From CAYUHJ01 sp964444365 (GTDB taxonomy: Bacteria > Planctomycetota > Planctomycetia > Gemmatales > Gemmataceae): a stretch of 64,000 nt of DNA. The notes beneath the pieces are model-generated. The model did not search any database. It was not told where the DNA came from and was given only the letters and a program-made list of their open reading frames with translations. The stretch covers positions 62,001-126,000 of the forward strand of contig CAYUHJ010000001.1 in NCBI GenBank assembly GCA_964444365.1, given 5' to 3'. This document shows positions 16,395 through 25,195 of this stretch, in pieces. The position numbers and the translations under genes are program-made. Each line of letters starts with the position of its first letter. Positions within the stretch are counted from its first letter, which is position 1.

Positions 16395-16760
16395 CCGTCG
16401 TTCCGTCGACAGGGCATCCGGGTCCGCCGCGCCGCTTCTTTGCGGCACGGACGCAGACGTTACCCGCTCGGCCGGGGGCACGCCAGCCCAACTCGAATCG
16501 GCCCGGTGCCGCCGACCGGGGCGGAGCTGACGAGATTGCCGGCTGTTCGGGCGGGGAGGGTCGGCCGCGGAAAAGGATTCGGAAGAGACGGTCGGTAACT
16601 GTTGCAGGACGTGAGGTAAGCTAGTAAGGTGACGGAAATTCCGTCGTCGGAACCGGCGCATCCGGGTGACTCTGTTCCACCCGATCCCGCGGAACATCCG
16701 ACGACGATCCGTACACTCGTCCTCCCGGCCGCGGCCGAGGCAGATCACAGTGAGGCCCTC
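16395..16760. other. Divergent control region between exporter operon and PP2C gene
   Basis: About 366 bases with no convincing gene apart from a possible N-terminal extension of the phosphatase from GTG 16629. A TAAGCT box at 16617-16622 is the best -10 candidate for the phosphatase. I see no further repeat or operator. Confidence 0.5.
16617..16622 (+). promoter_or_regulatory. Candidate -10 box TAAGCT
   Basis: TAAGCT lies 7 bases before a GTG at 16629. Transcription from it would start at or near that codon, so either a leaderless longer protein or a 130-base leader before ATG 16761 is possible. Confidence 0.35.
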
Positions 16761-17516
16761 ATGGCGTTCGCACTGAACATCGGCAAGTGCAGCCTGCTCG
16801 GCAACTACCGGGAAAACAACGAGGACTCGATCGAGGTCAAGCAGTTCCCGGACCTCATCGTGACCATCGTCGCGGACGGCATGGGCGGGCAGGCGGCCGG
16901 CGAAATCGCCTCCAAGCGGGCCGTCGAGATCATCCCCCGCGAACTCCGGAAGAACCTCGCGACCCACCTCAACGCCGACGGCGTCAAGAGCGTCATCAAG
17001 CGGGCCATCGTCACCGCCAACGAAGAAATCATGGCGATGGGCGCGCTCGACAAGGACATGAAGAACATGGGGACGACCGTCGTCCTCGCCGTCTGGCGGA
17101 AGGGGAACGAACTCTACGTCGCCGGCGTCGGCGACAGCCGGTGCTACCTCACCCGCGGCGGGAAGATCGAACAGCTCACCATCGATCACTCCCTCGCCCG
17201 CGCCCTCGTCGAGGCCGGCACCATCTCCGCCGCGGAGGCGAAGGACCACCGGTTCAAGAACGTCCTCTGGAAGTACCTCGGTAGCAAGGAAGTCGGCGAA
17301 GGCCCGGACGTGACCGCCGTCCCCCTCCAGGCCGGCGACCGGTTCGTCCTCTGTTCGGACGGCCTGACCGGCCCGGTGTCGGACGAGAACCTGCTCAACT
17401 TCATCCAGCAGCAGTCGGACATGCAGCAGTGTGCCGAAGGCCTCGGCCAACTGGCCCTCGACTCGGGGAGCCGCGATAACGTGTCGTGCATCACGATCGA
17501 AGTGTCCGAGCAGTAA
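16761..17516 (+). CDS. PP2C-family serine/threonine phosphatase
   Basis: A 251-residue metal-dependent phosphatase (Stp/PrpC type). Motifs in order: GNYRENNEDS near residue 14, VADGMGG near 40, GTTVV near 107, VGDSRCYL, LCSDGLTGPVSD and DNVSCITI at the end, covering the metal-binding aspartates. The start ATG follows a gaggccctc ribosome site; a GTG at 16629 would add 44 Pro/Ala-rich residues. Such enzymes reverse Ser/Thr kinase signalling, but no kinase gene is next to it here. A strong palindromic terminator follows. Confidence 0.92.
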   Translation: MAFALNIGKCSLLGNYRENNEDSIEVKQFPDLIVTIVADGMGGQAAGEIASKRAVEIIPRELRKNLATHLNADGVKSVIKRAIVTANEEIMAMGALDKDMKNMGTTVVLAVWRKGNELYVAGVGDSRCYLTRGGKIEQLTIDHSLARALVEAGTISAAEAKDHRFKNVLWKYLGSKEVGEGPDVTAVPLQAGDRFVLCSDGLTGPVSDENLLNFIQQQSDMQQCAEGLGQLALDSGSRDNVSCITIEVSEQ

Positions 17517-17537
17517 CTCTTCGTCGGAGTCGAGACG

Positions 17538-17583
17538 AAACGGGGCGGGGCGGGATCGGCCGATCCCGCCCCGCCCCGTTTTC
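17538..17583. terminator. Bidirectional terminator, perfect 22-bp stem
   Basis: A perfect palindrome with 22-base arms (17538-17559 and 17560-17581) is centred on ggcc. It is flanked by AAA on the left and TTTTC on the right, giving a short T-run in both directions. It lies between the convergent PP2C and cobL stops. Confidence 0.9.
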
Positions 17584-17590
17584 TTCCCGG

Positions 17591-18859
17591 TCACAACCCC
17601 AAATCTGCCCCCCAGCCGGCGGGCTTCCGGACCCGGAGCAGGACCGTCGGGTTGACCGCCTCGAACCGCAGGCTTTCGAGTTGCTCGACGCCGCGGGCGA
17701 GGTTCATCAGCAGCACGTCGACCGGCGGCGAGAGCCGCTTCAATACCTGATAAGTGGCGGTAATCATCTCCAGGGTGCCGACGTTCGCGACGAGCCGGCC
17801 GCCGGGCCGCAGGGCGGCGAAGCTCGCTTCGAGCAGCCGCGCGACCTCCCCGCCGTTGCCGCCGACGAAGATCGCGTCCGGACCGGGCAGGTCGCCGAAC
17901 ACGGCAGGGGCGGTGCCGAACACGGCCTTCAGGTTGCTGACCCCGAACTTCTCCGCGTTCGCCACGATGAGGTGGAAGTCCGCGGAGTCCTGCTCGATCG
18001 CGTACACCGTCCCCGGCGCGGTCAGCTGGGCCATTTCGATGGCCACCGACCCGGACCCCGCGCCGACGTCCCAGGCCACGTCGCCGGGGTGGAGGTCCAT
18101 TTGCGCGAGGGCCACCGCCCGGACTTCGGCCTGGGTGATGAGCCCGGTCTTCGGCCGCGTCTGGGCGAAGACCTCGTCCGGGTTGCCGAACCGGGCCAGC
18201 TTCGCGACCGGCCGCTGGGCGTCGGGCTGGTTGGGCTTTCGCCGCAGGATCAGGATGTTCAGCGGGTCGAACTTCAGGTCCTGCAGGTCGGCGAGTTCCG
18301 CCTGCGTGATGCGTTCGTCCTTCCCGCCGAGGTTTTCGCACACGACCGCGCGGAAGTACCCGATGCCGCGGGCGAGCAGCTCACGGGCGATCCGGCCGGG
18401 CGGGTAGCTCTCGCTGGTGAAGAGCCCGACCGTCTCGGCGGAGCGGATTTTCGACACGACCTCGTCCAGGGACTTCGCGGACAGGTCCGTCAGGTACGCC
18501 TCCTCCCAGGTTTCCTTGAGCCGGGCGAACGCGAGTTGCATGCTCGACACGTGCGGCACGACGTCGAAGTGCTCGGGGCCGACCTTCTCGCACAGGTAGC
18601 GGGCGGTGCCGTAAAAGAGCGGGTCGCCGACGGCGACGATCGCCTGCCGGCGGGTGCCGAGGTTCGCCTTGATGCGGGCCACGACGTCCGGCAGGTCCGC
18701 CCCGATGCGGACCCGCTCGGCCGCGAGTTCCGGCAGCAGACGGAGGGCGGAATCGGAGCCGTACACGACCTGCGCCGCGGCCAGCACCTCGCGGGACCGG
18801 GCCGTCAACCCGGCCAGTCCGTCGGGGCCGACACCGACGATCGGGATCTTCGCGGACAT
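17591..18859 (-). CDS. cobL: Precorrin-6Y C5,15-methyltransferase (decarboxylating)
   Basis: A 422-residue fusion of CbiE and CbiT. The N-terminal tetrapyrrole methylase (about 1-205) begins IPIVGVGPDGLAGLT and has VAVGDPLFYGT. The C-terminal class I methyltransferase (about 235-410) has the SAM motif AWDVGAGSGSVAIE and FVGGNGGE. It methylates C-5 and C-15 of the corrin ring and removes the C-12 acetate carboxyl in cobalamin synthesis. No other corrin gene is visible in the window, so the pathway must be completed elsewhere or the gene is a remnant. Confidence 0.94.
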   Translation of the reverse strand: MSAKIPIVGVGPDGLAGLTARSREVLAAAQVVYGSDSALRLLPELAAERVRIGADLPDVVARIKANLGTRRQAIVAVGDPLFYGTARYLCEKVGPEHFDVVPHVSSMQLAFARLKETWEEAYLTDLSAKSLDEVVSKIRSAETVGLFTSESYPPGRIARELLARGIGYFRAVVCENLGGKDERITQAELADLQDLKFDPLNILILRRKPNQPDAQRPVAKLARFGNPDEVFAQTRPKTGLITQAEVRAVALAQMDLHPGDVAWDVGAGSGSVAIEMAQLTAPGTVYAIEQDSADFHLIVANAEKFGVSNLKAVFGTAPAVFGDLPGPDAIFVGGNGGEVARLLEASFAALRPGGRLVANVGTLEMITATYQVLKRLSPPVDVLLMNLARGVEQLESLRFEAVNPTVLLRVRKPAGWGADLGL

Positions 18860-18930
18860 GGGCTACTCTCGGGAAAGGAGCGATGCCTTGTGGTTAATTC
18901 TTTTCGGAGGCTTTCGGCAAGCTTCTTGTC

Positions 18931-19045
18931 GGGTGGGTCGAGCCGGCTTTGCGGCGAAGACCCACCGATACCGCAAGGACGATCGCCGTGAACCAGTTTC
19001 TTGCGGGTGCGGTGGGTCTTCGCCGAAGCGGCTCGACCCACCCTA
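18931..19045. repeat. GGGTGGGTCGAG palindrome supplying the nhaA stop
   Basis: Arms 18931-18966 and 19011-19043 are inverted copies of a gggtgggtcgagccg...gaagacccacc unit, each with an internal hairpin; a second pairing (ccgcaag/cttgcgg) lies between them. On the minus strand the element opens with TAGGGTGGGTCGAG, and that TAG is the nhaA stop codon. The design parallels family A (TAGGTCGGGCCGAG) although the sequence differs. Confidence 0.85.
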
Positions 19046-20374
19046 CCTGGAGGCTGTCGGCAAGCTCGCGAACAGCAACCCGCTGCCGAGGACGGCGCTG
19101 AGCCCGGAGCCGATCAGGATGCCGCACTTGCCCGCGTCGAGGTGCTCGTCCGCCAGCCCGAGGTGGGCGATGAACAGCGACATCGTGAACCCGATCCCGC
19201 CGAGACACCCGGCCGCGACGAGCATCCGCAGCGTCACGCCGTCCGGAAGTTGCGCGAGCTTCAGCTTCACCGCCAAGAGGCTGAACGCGACGATTCCCAG
19301 CGGTTTTCCGAGCAGCAACCCGAGGGCGACCGCGACGGCAACCGGGTCCGTCACCGCGGCCGGTCGAAACGCCACGCCCGCGTTGACCAGTGCGAACAGC
19401 GGCATGATGACGAACCCGACCCACGGGTGGAGCGTCCCCTCCAGCCGTTCCAGCGGCGACGCGGACTCCTTCGCCGCGAACGCGAGCCGCTCGAAGTCGT
19501 GGTGCCCGACCTCGGCGGCGTCCCCCTCGGTCCGTTCCGCGGTCAGCCGGCCGAGCAGGTTCGCCATCGCCTGCTTCAGCGTCGCCCGGCCGACCCACGC
19601 GGACGCGGGCGTCATCAGCCCGAGCAGCACGCCCGCGATCGTCGGGTGGACCCCCGACCGCAACACCGCGAGCCAGATCCCCGCGCCGACGGCGAGGTAG
19701 ACCGGCACCGTCCGCACCCCGAGCCGGTTCAGCGAGTACACGATGCCGAACCCCCCGGCCGCCGCCCCGAGCGCGGTCAGGTCCGGGCTGCCGCTGTACA
19801 CCGCCGCGATGACGAGAATCGCCCCGATGTCGTCCGCGATGGCCAGCGACAGGAGGAACACCTTGAGCCCGATCGGCACCCGCGGCCCGAACAGGGCCAG
19901 CACGCCGACCACGAAGGCGATGTCGGTCGCCATCGGGACGCCCCAGCCTTTTTCGCCGGGGGTGCCGTGCATCAGCGCGAGGTACACCCCCGCCGGGGCA
20001 AGCATGCCCCCCAGGGCGGCGACCACGGGAAGAGCGGCTTTCTGCGGCGTGCTCAACTCCCCGGCGACGAGTTCCCGCTTGATTTCGAGGCCGACCACGA
20101 AAAAGAACAGGGTCATCAGCGCGTCGTTGACCCAGAAGTGCAGCGGCTCGTCGAGCGTGAACCGGCCGACCCCGACCCGGAACGGGAGTTCCCAGAAGTG
20201 GTGGAAGGCGTGCGCCGCCGGCGAGTTCGCCACGACGAGCGCCACCGCCGCACACACGACGAGTACGACCCCGCTGGCGGACTCGATCTCGAGGAATCGG
20301 CGGAACGGCCGGGTCATCCGCTGGATGGGGGCCTTCGGCAGCGGAACGGTGGAGGTGAGGTCGGTGGGGGTCAT
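19043..20374 (-). CDS. nhaA: Na+/H+ antiporter NhaA
   Basis: A 443-residue transporter with about 11-12 helices. The family signatures are plain: VGLEIKRELVAGELS, GVPMATDIAFVVGVLALFG and the ion-binding Asp-Asp in SLAIADDIGAILVIA, plus GIGFTMSLFIA near the C-terminus. NhaA swaps sodium ions for protons across the inner membrane to control pH and salt. A loop of about 50 residues (AERTEGDAAEVGHHDFERLAFAAKESASPLERLE) lies in the middle, longer than in E. coli. The stop codon lies in a palindromic repeat. The gene is divergent from the TPR gene. Confidence 0.95.
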   Translation of the reverse strand: MTPTDLTSTVPLPKAPIQRMTRPFRRFLEIESASGVVLVVCAAVALVVANSPAAHAFHHFWELPFRVGVGRFTLDEPLHFWVNDALMTLFFFVVGLEIKRELVAGELSTPQKAALPVVAALGGMLAPAGVYLALMHGTPGEKGWGVPMATDIAFVVGVLALFGPRVPIGLKVFLLSLAIADDIGAILVIAAVYSGSPDLTALGAAAGGFGIVYSLNRLGVRTVPVYLAVGAGIWLAVLRSGVHPTIAGVLLGLMTPASAWVGRATLKQAMANLLGRLTAERTEGDAAEVGHHDFERLAFAAKESASPLERLEGTLHPWVGFVIMPLFALVNAGVAFRPAAVTDPVAVAVALGLLLGKPLGIVAFSLLAVKLKLAQLPDGVTLRMLVAAGCLGGIGFTMSLFIAHLGLADEHLDAGKCGILIGSGLSAVLGSGLLFASLPTASR

Positions 20375-20474
20375 CGCACCTTCGGATTGGCGGCCGGAAC
20401 TCGCGGCAAGCACGACGATTGTAACGATTCGGTCGGTCGCGCCGATCGGTGTGGTGTCGCCCGGACCGCGGGGG

Positions 20475-20480
20475 TAAGAT
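20475..20480 (+). promoter_or_regulatory. Candidate -10 box TAAGAT
   Basis: The sequence gggTAAGATacgg lies 47 bases before the TPR gene start in a GC-rich divergent gap with nhaA. It matches the box upstream of the HEAT/propeller gene at 7717-7722 (gggTAAGATga). Confidence 0.45.
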
Positions 20481-20527
20481 ACGGAAGTTGGCAGACCTCT
20501 CGACCACTCCTTCGCAAGGTGCGGGCC

Positions 20528-21823
20528 ATGAACTCGGCACGGCTGTGGCTGGCGGCGGCGGTTGTCTCCTGCGGGCTCGGAACGGTCTCGGCCGCCCCCG
20601 TCCCCGCGGCCCCCTCGGACGAGCAGCTCAAAGAGCGGGCGCTCAAGCTCAACGAGTTGACCAACACCGAGGCGATGCAGACGAAGCTGACCGAACTCCT
20701 CAAGGACAAGGACAACACCAAGGCCCTCGTCGAGTACGCCGCCAAGCTGCACAAGGAAGCCAAGGACAAGGACAAGCCGTTCAAGTTCAACGCGGCGATC
20801 GTCCTGGCCAAAGCCTCGCACAACCTGAAGCAGAACGAAACCGCCGAAACCTTCTACTCCTTCGCCGCCGACACCGCGACGAAGCTGCAAAGCAGCTCCA
20901 AGACGCTGCAAGCCTACGAGGGGCTGCTCGACCTGTACTGGGACCAGAAGAAGTTCAAGGACGTCGAGGAAGTCTGCCAGAAGCTGATGGAGGCCCGCGG
21001 CAAGGAGATCGACCAGGCGAAGCCGTTCGTGCTCGAAAAGCTGGTCCAGGCGAAGGCCAAGCAGGGGGACACCGACGAGGCCCTCCGCATGGCCGAGGGG
21101 CTGGTTCAACTCGACCAGGGCGGGTGGTACTTCCTGCAACTCAAGGGCTGGGTCCAGCGGGAGGCCGGCAAGATCGATGACGCCATCGCGACCTACGAGG
21201 ACGTGATCGAAAAGGTCGAGGACGCCAAGGGGCTCAAGGACGACATGAAGACCCGGCTGAAGAAGAACGCCCGGTACATCATCAGCGGGCTGCACGTCGA
21301 CAACAAGAACATCGACAAGGCCGCGGACCAGCTCAAGAAGCTGATCAAGGACGACCCCGAGAACCCGACGTTCTACAACGACCTCGGCTTCATCTGGGCG
21401 GACCACGACAAGAACTTCAAGGAGTCTGAAGAATACATCCGCAAGGCCCTGGAACTGGACGCGAAGCAGCGGAAGAAGCTGCTCGAAGACGGCAAGATCG
21501 ACGCCGTCGAGGCCGCCAAGGAGAACGCCGCGTACCTCGACAGCCTCGGGTGGGTGCTCTTCAAGCAGGGCAAGAACAAGGAGGCGAAGAAGTACCTCCT
21601 CGAAGCGATCAAGGACAAGGAGGACGAGGAAGGCCAGCACATCGAGATCTGGGACCACCTCGCGGACGTCCACGTCGCCCTCGGCGAGAAGAAGGAAGCC
21701 GTCGACATCTGGACGAAGGCCCTGAAGTTCGACGACATCACCAAGCGCGACGCCGAGCGGCGGAAGAAGATCACGGAGAAGCTCAAAAAGGTGAAGGCGG
21801 AACTCGCCAAGTCGGAGAAGTAA
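20528..21823 (+). CDS. Secreted TPR-repeat protein
   Basis: A 431-residue protein with a signal peptide (LWLAAAVVSCGLGTVSAAP). The mature part is highly charged and lysine-rich and almost entirely helical. TPR-like units are seen at QAYEGLLDLYWDQKKFKDVEE, the GKIDDAIATYEDVIEK unit, NPTFYNDLGFIWADHDKN and AYLDSLGWVLFKQGKNKEAKKY. It probably acts as a periplasmic scaffold. The frequent aag codons give it an unusual composition. A strong AT-rich hairpin follows the stop. Confidence 0.82.
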   Translation: MNSARLWLAAAVVSCGLGTVSAAPVPAAPSDEQLKERALKLNELTNTEAMQTKLTELLKDKDNTKALVEYAAKLHKEAKDKDKPFKFNAAIVLAKASHNLKQNETAETFYSFAADTATKLQSSSKTLQAYEGLLDLYWDQKKFKDVEEVCQKLMEARGKEIDQAKPFVLEKLVQAKAKQGDTDEALRMAEGLVQLDQGGWYFLQLKGWVQREAGKIDDAIATYEDVIEKVEDAKGLKDDMKTRLKKNARYIISGLHVDNKNIDKAADQLKKLIKDDPENPTFYNDLGFIWADHDKNFKESEEYIRKALELDAKQRKKLLEDGKIDAVEAAKENAAYLDSLGWVLFKQGKNKEAKKYLLEAIKDKEDEEGQHIEIWDHLADVHVALGEKKEAVDIWTKALKFDDITKRDAERRKKITEKLKKVKAELAKSEK

Positions 21824-21836
21824 AGCGAAGAGATCG

Positions 21837-21902
21837 CTCACACAAAGCCACAAAGACACAAAGAATACCTTTCTTCTTTGTGTCTTTGTGGCTTTGTGTG
21901 AG
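21837..21902. repeat. Perfect 29-bp AT-rich hairpin repeat
   Basis: Arms 21837-21865 and 21874-21902 are perfect inverted copies of a CACAAAG-rich unit with an 8-base loop. Its GC content is far below the surroundings. It lies between the TPR gene and the esterase on the same strand, ending 19 bases before the esterase start. It could attenuate read-through or shield mRNA ends; CACAAAG-type repeats of this kind occur in other bacterial genomes. Confidence 0.9.
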
Positions 21903-21921
21903 ATGTTGTTCGGATCCTGCC

Positions 21922-22656
21922 ATGCTGCCCAACTGGACGCACACGCATATCGCCGGGAAGCCCGCGGACGTCTTCGAGCCGTCCGCGAAGCCGCGCGGGG
22001 TGGTGCTGTTCCTGCACCCCTACGGGCTGGAATCCCCGGCGACGAACGCCGTCTACACCGCGGAACTCGCGAAACACGGGCTCGCTTGCTGTGCCCCCTT
22101 CGGGGCGCACTCGTGGTGGGTCGATCGCGTGTGCCCGGAGTTCGACCCCGTACTGACGGCCGAGCGGCACCTGCTGCACAACGTGCTGCCGTGGATGCGG
22201 GCGAGGTGGGACGTGCCGGGGAACGCGGTCGCGGCGGCGGGGATCAGCATGGGCGGGCAGGGGGCGCTCCGGCTCGGGTTCCGGCACCCGGAGCGGTTCC
22301 GCGTCGTCGCCGGGGTGGCGTCCGCGATCGACTTCTGGGAACGCCACGGCACCGGGGCCGAGCTCGACGCGATGTACCCCACCCGCGAACACGCCCGGCA
22401 GGACTCCGCGACGTTGCAGGTGAACCCGGCCCACTTCCCGCCGCACGTGTGGTTCGCGTGCGACCCCGCCGACGAAGCGTGGCACCGCGGCAACGACCGC
22501 CTCGCCGAGAAACTCACGGCGTTCGGCCTGCCGTTCACCGCCGACCTGGACACGTCGGCGGGCGGGCATTCGTGGGGTTACTTCGACGCCGTCGCGCCGG
22601 CGATGTTCGCGTTCGTCGCCGGCGGGCTGGCCACGGAACGCCGGCGGCTGGTCTGA
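21922..22656 (+). CDS. Alpha/beta-hydrolase, esterase D-like
   Basis: A 244-residue esterase. The nucleophile Ser109 lies in GISMGGQGALRLGF, the oxyanion region is FLHPYGLES, and the catalytic His is likely in GGHSWGYFDA near the end. The layout resembles S-formylglutathione hydrolase/esterase D proteins but is shorter. There is no signal peptide. The 3' end overlaps the convergent gene on the minus strand by 79 bases. Confidence 0.82.
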   Translation: MLPNWTHTHIAGKPADVFEPSAKPRGVVLFLHPYGLESPATNAVYTAELAKHGLACCAPFGAHSWWVDRVCPEFDPVLTAERHLLHNVLPWMRARWDVPGNAVAAAGISMGGQGALRLGFRHPERFRVVAGVASAIDFWERHGTGAELDAMYPTREHARQDSATLQVNPAHFPPHVWFACDPADEAWHRGNDRLAEKLTAFGLPFTADLDTSAGGHSWGYFDAVAPAMFAFVAGGLATERRRLV

Positions 22657-23333
22657 AGCGACGGGCATCGGTCCGCGTCGAACGGCTCCAGGAACCCGAC
22701 GAACGTCGCCCCGCCGTAGGCCCACCGCGCCCCGTGCCCGGACGGCAGCCGCGCCTCGAACACCACGTCGTGCGCGAAGTGCCCGAACACGTTCCACCAC
22801 GTCCGCTCCGTCAGAATCCGCCGCACCACCGCGGCCGCCGCCTCGTTCTGGACCGCGACCGGCCCGCGCGGCGTGCCCCAGAACCGGTCGCCCGACCGGC
22901 CGGCGTGCTTCGCCAGGGCCCGGGCCGCCACCGTCAGCGAATCGCGGTGTGCCCCCTGCGCCGCAGCCATCAGCTCGGCAACGGTCGGCGGGATGCCGGC
23001 GGCGTCGGTCAGGGTCGCGGGGGTGCGGCGCTGCCCGAGCAGGACCAGTAGCGCCGAAATCCCCGCGTGCTCGAACGCGGCCGCGAGTTCCGTCGGGGAA
23101 CCGGACGCGACCGCGGCCCGGAACGGCTCGAACGCGGCGGCGTAGTCCGGGAGGATTTCCGCGGCGAAGTGCGGCGACGGCGGCGCGGTCGGAACCCCGT
23201 GCGCGTGCCACTCGGCGAGGCGAAGCGCGATGGCGTCCAGGTGTTCCGGCACCAGGAGCCGGGCGTGCTCGGCCCGGAACCGCGGGGAAAAGCGGTCCGG
23301 GGACGGGGTCGGCACAGGCGGTACAGTCGGCAC
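22578..23333 (-). CDS. Hypothetical protein, convergently overlapping
   Basis: A 251-residue protein without a recognised domain. The N-terminus is proline-rich (MPTVPPVPTPSPDRFSPRF). The middle is helical. The last third has a distinctive aromatic stretch, TWWNVFGHFAHDVVFEARL then HGARWAYGGATFVGFLEPF. The codon pattern and the protein-like text up to that point support a real gene. The C-terminal 25 residues are read from the strand opposite the esterase gene and look low-complexity, so the stop may once have been nearer. Function unknown. Confidence 0.6.
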   Translation of the reverse strand: MPTVPPVPTPSPDRFSPRFRAEHARLLVPEHLDAIALRLAEWHAHGVPTAPPSPHFAAEILPDYAAAFEPFRAAVASGSPTELAAAFEHAGISALLVLLGQRRTPATLTDAAGIPPTVAELMAAAQGAHRDSLTVAARALAKHAGRSGDRFWGTPRGPVAVQNEAAAAVVRRILTERTWWNVFGHFAHDVVFEARLPSGHGARWAYGGATFVGFLEPFDADRCPSLQTSRRRSVASPPATNANIAGATASK

Positions 23334-23457
23334 GGTCGGCCTCCGGGCGGGCGGCTGAGGTCTCCGGGCGTACCCGTTCTGCCGGCCGTTCGGCGCGGCC
23401 CGCGGGCATCCCGTCGAAAGTCCACAGACACCCGGTTGCGGGGGCGGGTTCAGTCGC

Positions 23458-23463
23458 TAGGAT
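23458..23463 (+). promoter_or_regulatory. Candidate -10 box TAGGAT
   Basis: The sequence cgcTAGGATatgg lies about 90 bases upstream of the small membrane gene (56 bases from an in-frame GTG at 23519). Confidence 0.35.
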
Positions 23464-23552
23464 ATGGCCTACTCGACTTCAGGGATGACTCGCCGTCCCC
23501 CCGAGGGAAGGTCCGAACGGTGGCTACTCTTCTGGCCTCGAAAGGTTCGGCG

Positions 23553-23738
23553 ATGGAAAAGTGGCTGTGTTACGGGGCCATGGGCGTCGCCGGGCTGATG
23601 GCGGTCGTCTTTCTCCTCGACCTCATCGTCGGCGTTCCGTTCGGCGGGAAGCCGTTCGTCATCGGCGACGTGTTCGGCCTGCTCGCCAGCCTCGTCGTCG
23701 GCTACCTCGGGTTCAACGCCAGCCGCGACGTGAAGTAA
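23553..23738 (+). CDS. Small two-helix membrane protein
   Basis: A 61-residue protein made of two hydrophobic segments: YGAMGVAGLMAVVFLLDLIV, then VIGDVFGLLASLVVGYLGF, ending NASRDVK. The start ATG has an aaagg site; an in-frame GTG at 23519 would add 11 residues. It lies upstream of xylA on the same strand with a 143-base gap. No family recognised. Confidence 0.6.
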   Translation: MEKWLCYGAMGVAGLMAVVFLLDLIVGVPFGGKPFVIGDVFGLLASLVVGYLGFNASRDVK

Positions 23739-23881
23739 CTCCGCAAGACCCGTCCCACCCCCCCGACCGGAGCGGGGCCACACCGGCGACCCCCGCGTCG
23801 AAAAACGCATCCTACCCGTCTCGGCCGCCGGCCCGTACCCTTTCCAGACGCAGTCCCCTTTCCCGCAACCGCGAGACCGGC

Positions 23882-25195
23882 ATGTCGTTCTTCCCAGACG
23901 TCCCCAAGATCCCCTACGAAGGCCCGGACAGCAAGAACCCGCTCGCCTTCCGCTACTACAACGCCGGCGAGGTCGTCGAAGGCAAGACGATGCGCGACCA
24001 CCTGCGGTTCGCCGTCGCCTACTGGCACACCTTCCGCGGCACCGGCAGCGACCCGTTCGGCCCCGGCACGATGCAGCGCCCGTGGGAAGACGGCACCGAT
24101 TCCGTCGAGATGGCCCAGAAGCGGGTCCGCGTCGCCTTCGAGTTCACCGAGAAGCTCGGGGCACCGTACTACTGCTTCCACGACCGCGACGTCGCCCCGG
24201 AAGGCAAGACCCTCGCCGAGAGCAACAAGAACCTCGACGCCGTCGTGAAGGTGCTGAAGGAAGAACAGCAGCGTACCGGCATCAAGCTCCTGTGGGGCAC
24301 CGCAAACCTCTTCAGCAACCCGCGGTTCGTCCACGGGGCGAGCACCAGCTGCAACGCGGACGTGTTCGCGTACTCCGCGGCGCAGGTGAAGAAGGCCCTC
24401 GAAGTGACGAAGGAACTCGGCGGCGAGAACTACGTCTTCTGGGGCGGCCGCGAAGGGTACATGACCATCACGAACACCGATCTGAAGCGGGAACTCGACC
24501 ACTTCGCCAAGTTCCTTCACATGGCCGTCGACTACAAGAAGAAGATCGGGTTCACCGGCCCGTTCCTCATCGAGCCGAAGCCGCACGAGCCGACGAGCCA
24601 CCAGTACGACTTCGACTGCGCGAACTCGCTGGCGTTCCTGCGGGCTTACGGCCTGGAGAAGGAGTTCAAGTTCAACGTCGAGACGAACCACGCAACCCTG
24701 GCGAAGCACACGATGGGGCACGAGCTCGCGTACGCCAGCGCGAACGGGATGCTCGGCAGCGTCGACGCCAACCGCGGCGACCCGCTGCTCGGGTGGGACA
24801 CCGACCAGTTCCCGACGGACCTGTACCTGACGACCCAGACGATGCTCATCATCCTGAATCAGGGCGGGCTCGGGGCCGGCGGGCTGAACTTCGACGCGAA
24901 GGTCCGCCGCGAAAGCTTCGAGCCGATCGACCTCTTCCACGCCCACGTCGGGTCGATGGACGCCTTCGCCCAGGGCCTGAAGGCGGCGGCCGCGATCCGC
25001 AAGGACGGCTGGCTGGCGGACGTCATCAAGAAGCGGTACGCGAGCTGGGACACCGGCGTCGGGGCGGAAATCGAGTCCGGCAAGGCGTCGTTCGAGACGC
25101 TGGAAAAGTACATGCTCGAAAAGGGCAACGCCGCCCCGAACGAGTCCGGGCGGCAAGAATTGATCGAAAACCTGTTCAACCGCTACTTCCGCTGA
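23882..25195 (+). CDS. xylA: Xylose isomerase
   Basis: A 437-residue class II xylose isomerase that converts D-xylose to D-xylulose. The catalytic FHDRD motif (99-103) and its His100/Asp103 pair are intact. Downstream are LLWGTANLFSNPR, VFWGGREGY, LIEPKPHEPT, VETNHATLA and VDANRGD, which supply the two-metal site. The length is normal. No xylulokinase or transporter is adjacent. The 3' end overlaps a convergent small secreted gene by 13 bases. Confidence 0.97.
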   Translation: MSFFPDVPKIPYEGPDSKNPLAFRYYNAGEVVEGKTMRDHLRFAVAYWHTFRGTGSDPFGPGTMQRPWEDGTDSVEMAQKRVRVAFEFTEKLGAPYYCFHDRDVAPEGKTLAESNKNLDAVVKVLKEEQQRTGIKLLWGTANLFSNPRFVHGASTSCNADVFAYSAAQVKKALEVTKELGGENYVFWGGREGYMTITNTDLKRELDHFAKFLHMAVDYKKKIGFTGPFLIEPKPHEPTSHQYDFDCANSLAFLRAYGLEKEFKFNVETNHATLAKHTMGHELAYASANGMLGSVDANRGDPLLGWDTDQFPTDLYLTTQTMLIILNQGGLGAGGLNFDAKVRRESFEPIDLFHAHVGSMDAFAQGLKAAAAIRKDGWLADVIKKRYASWDTGVGAEIESGKASFETLEKYMLEKGNAAPNESGRQELIENLFNRYFR

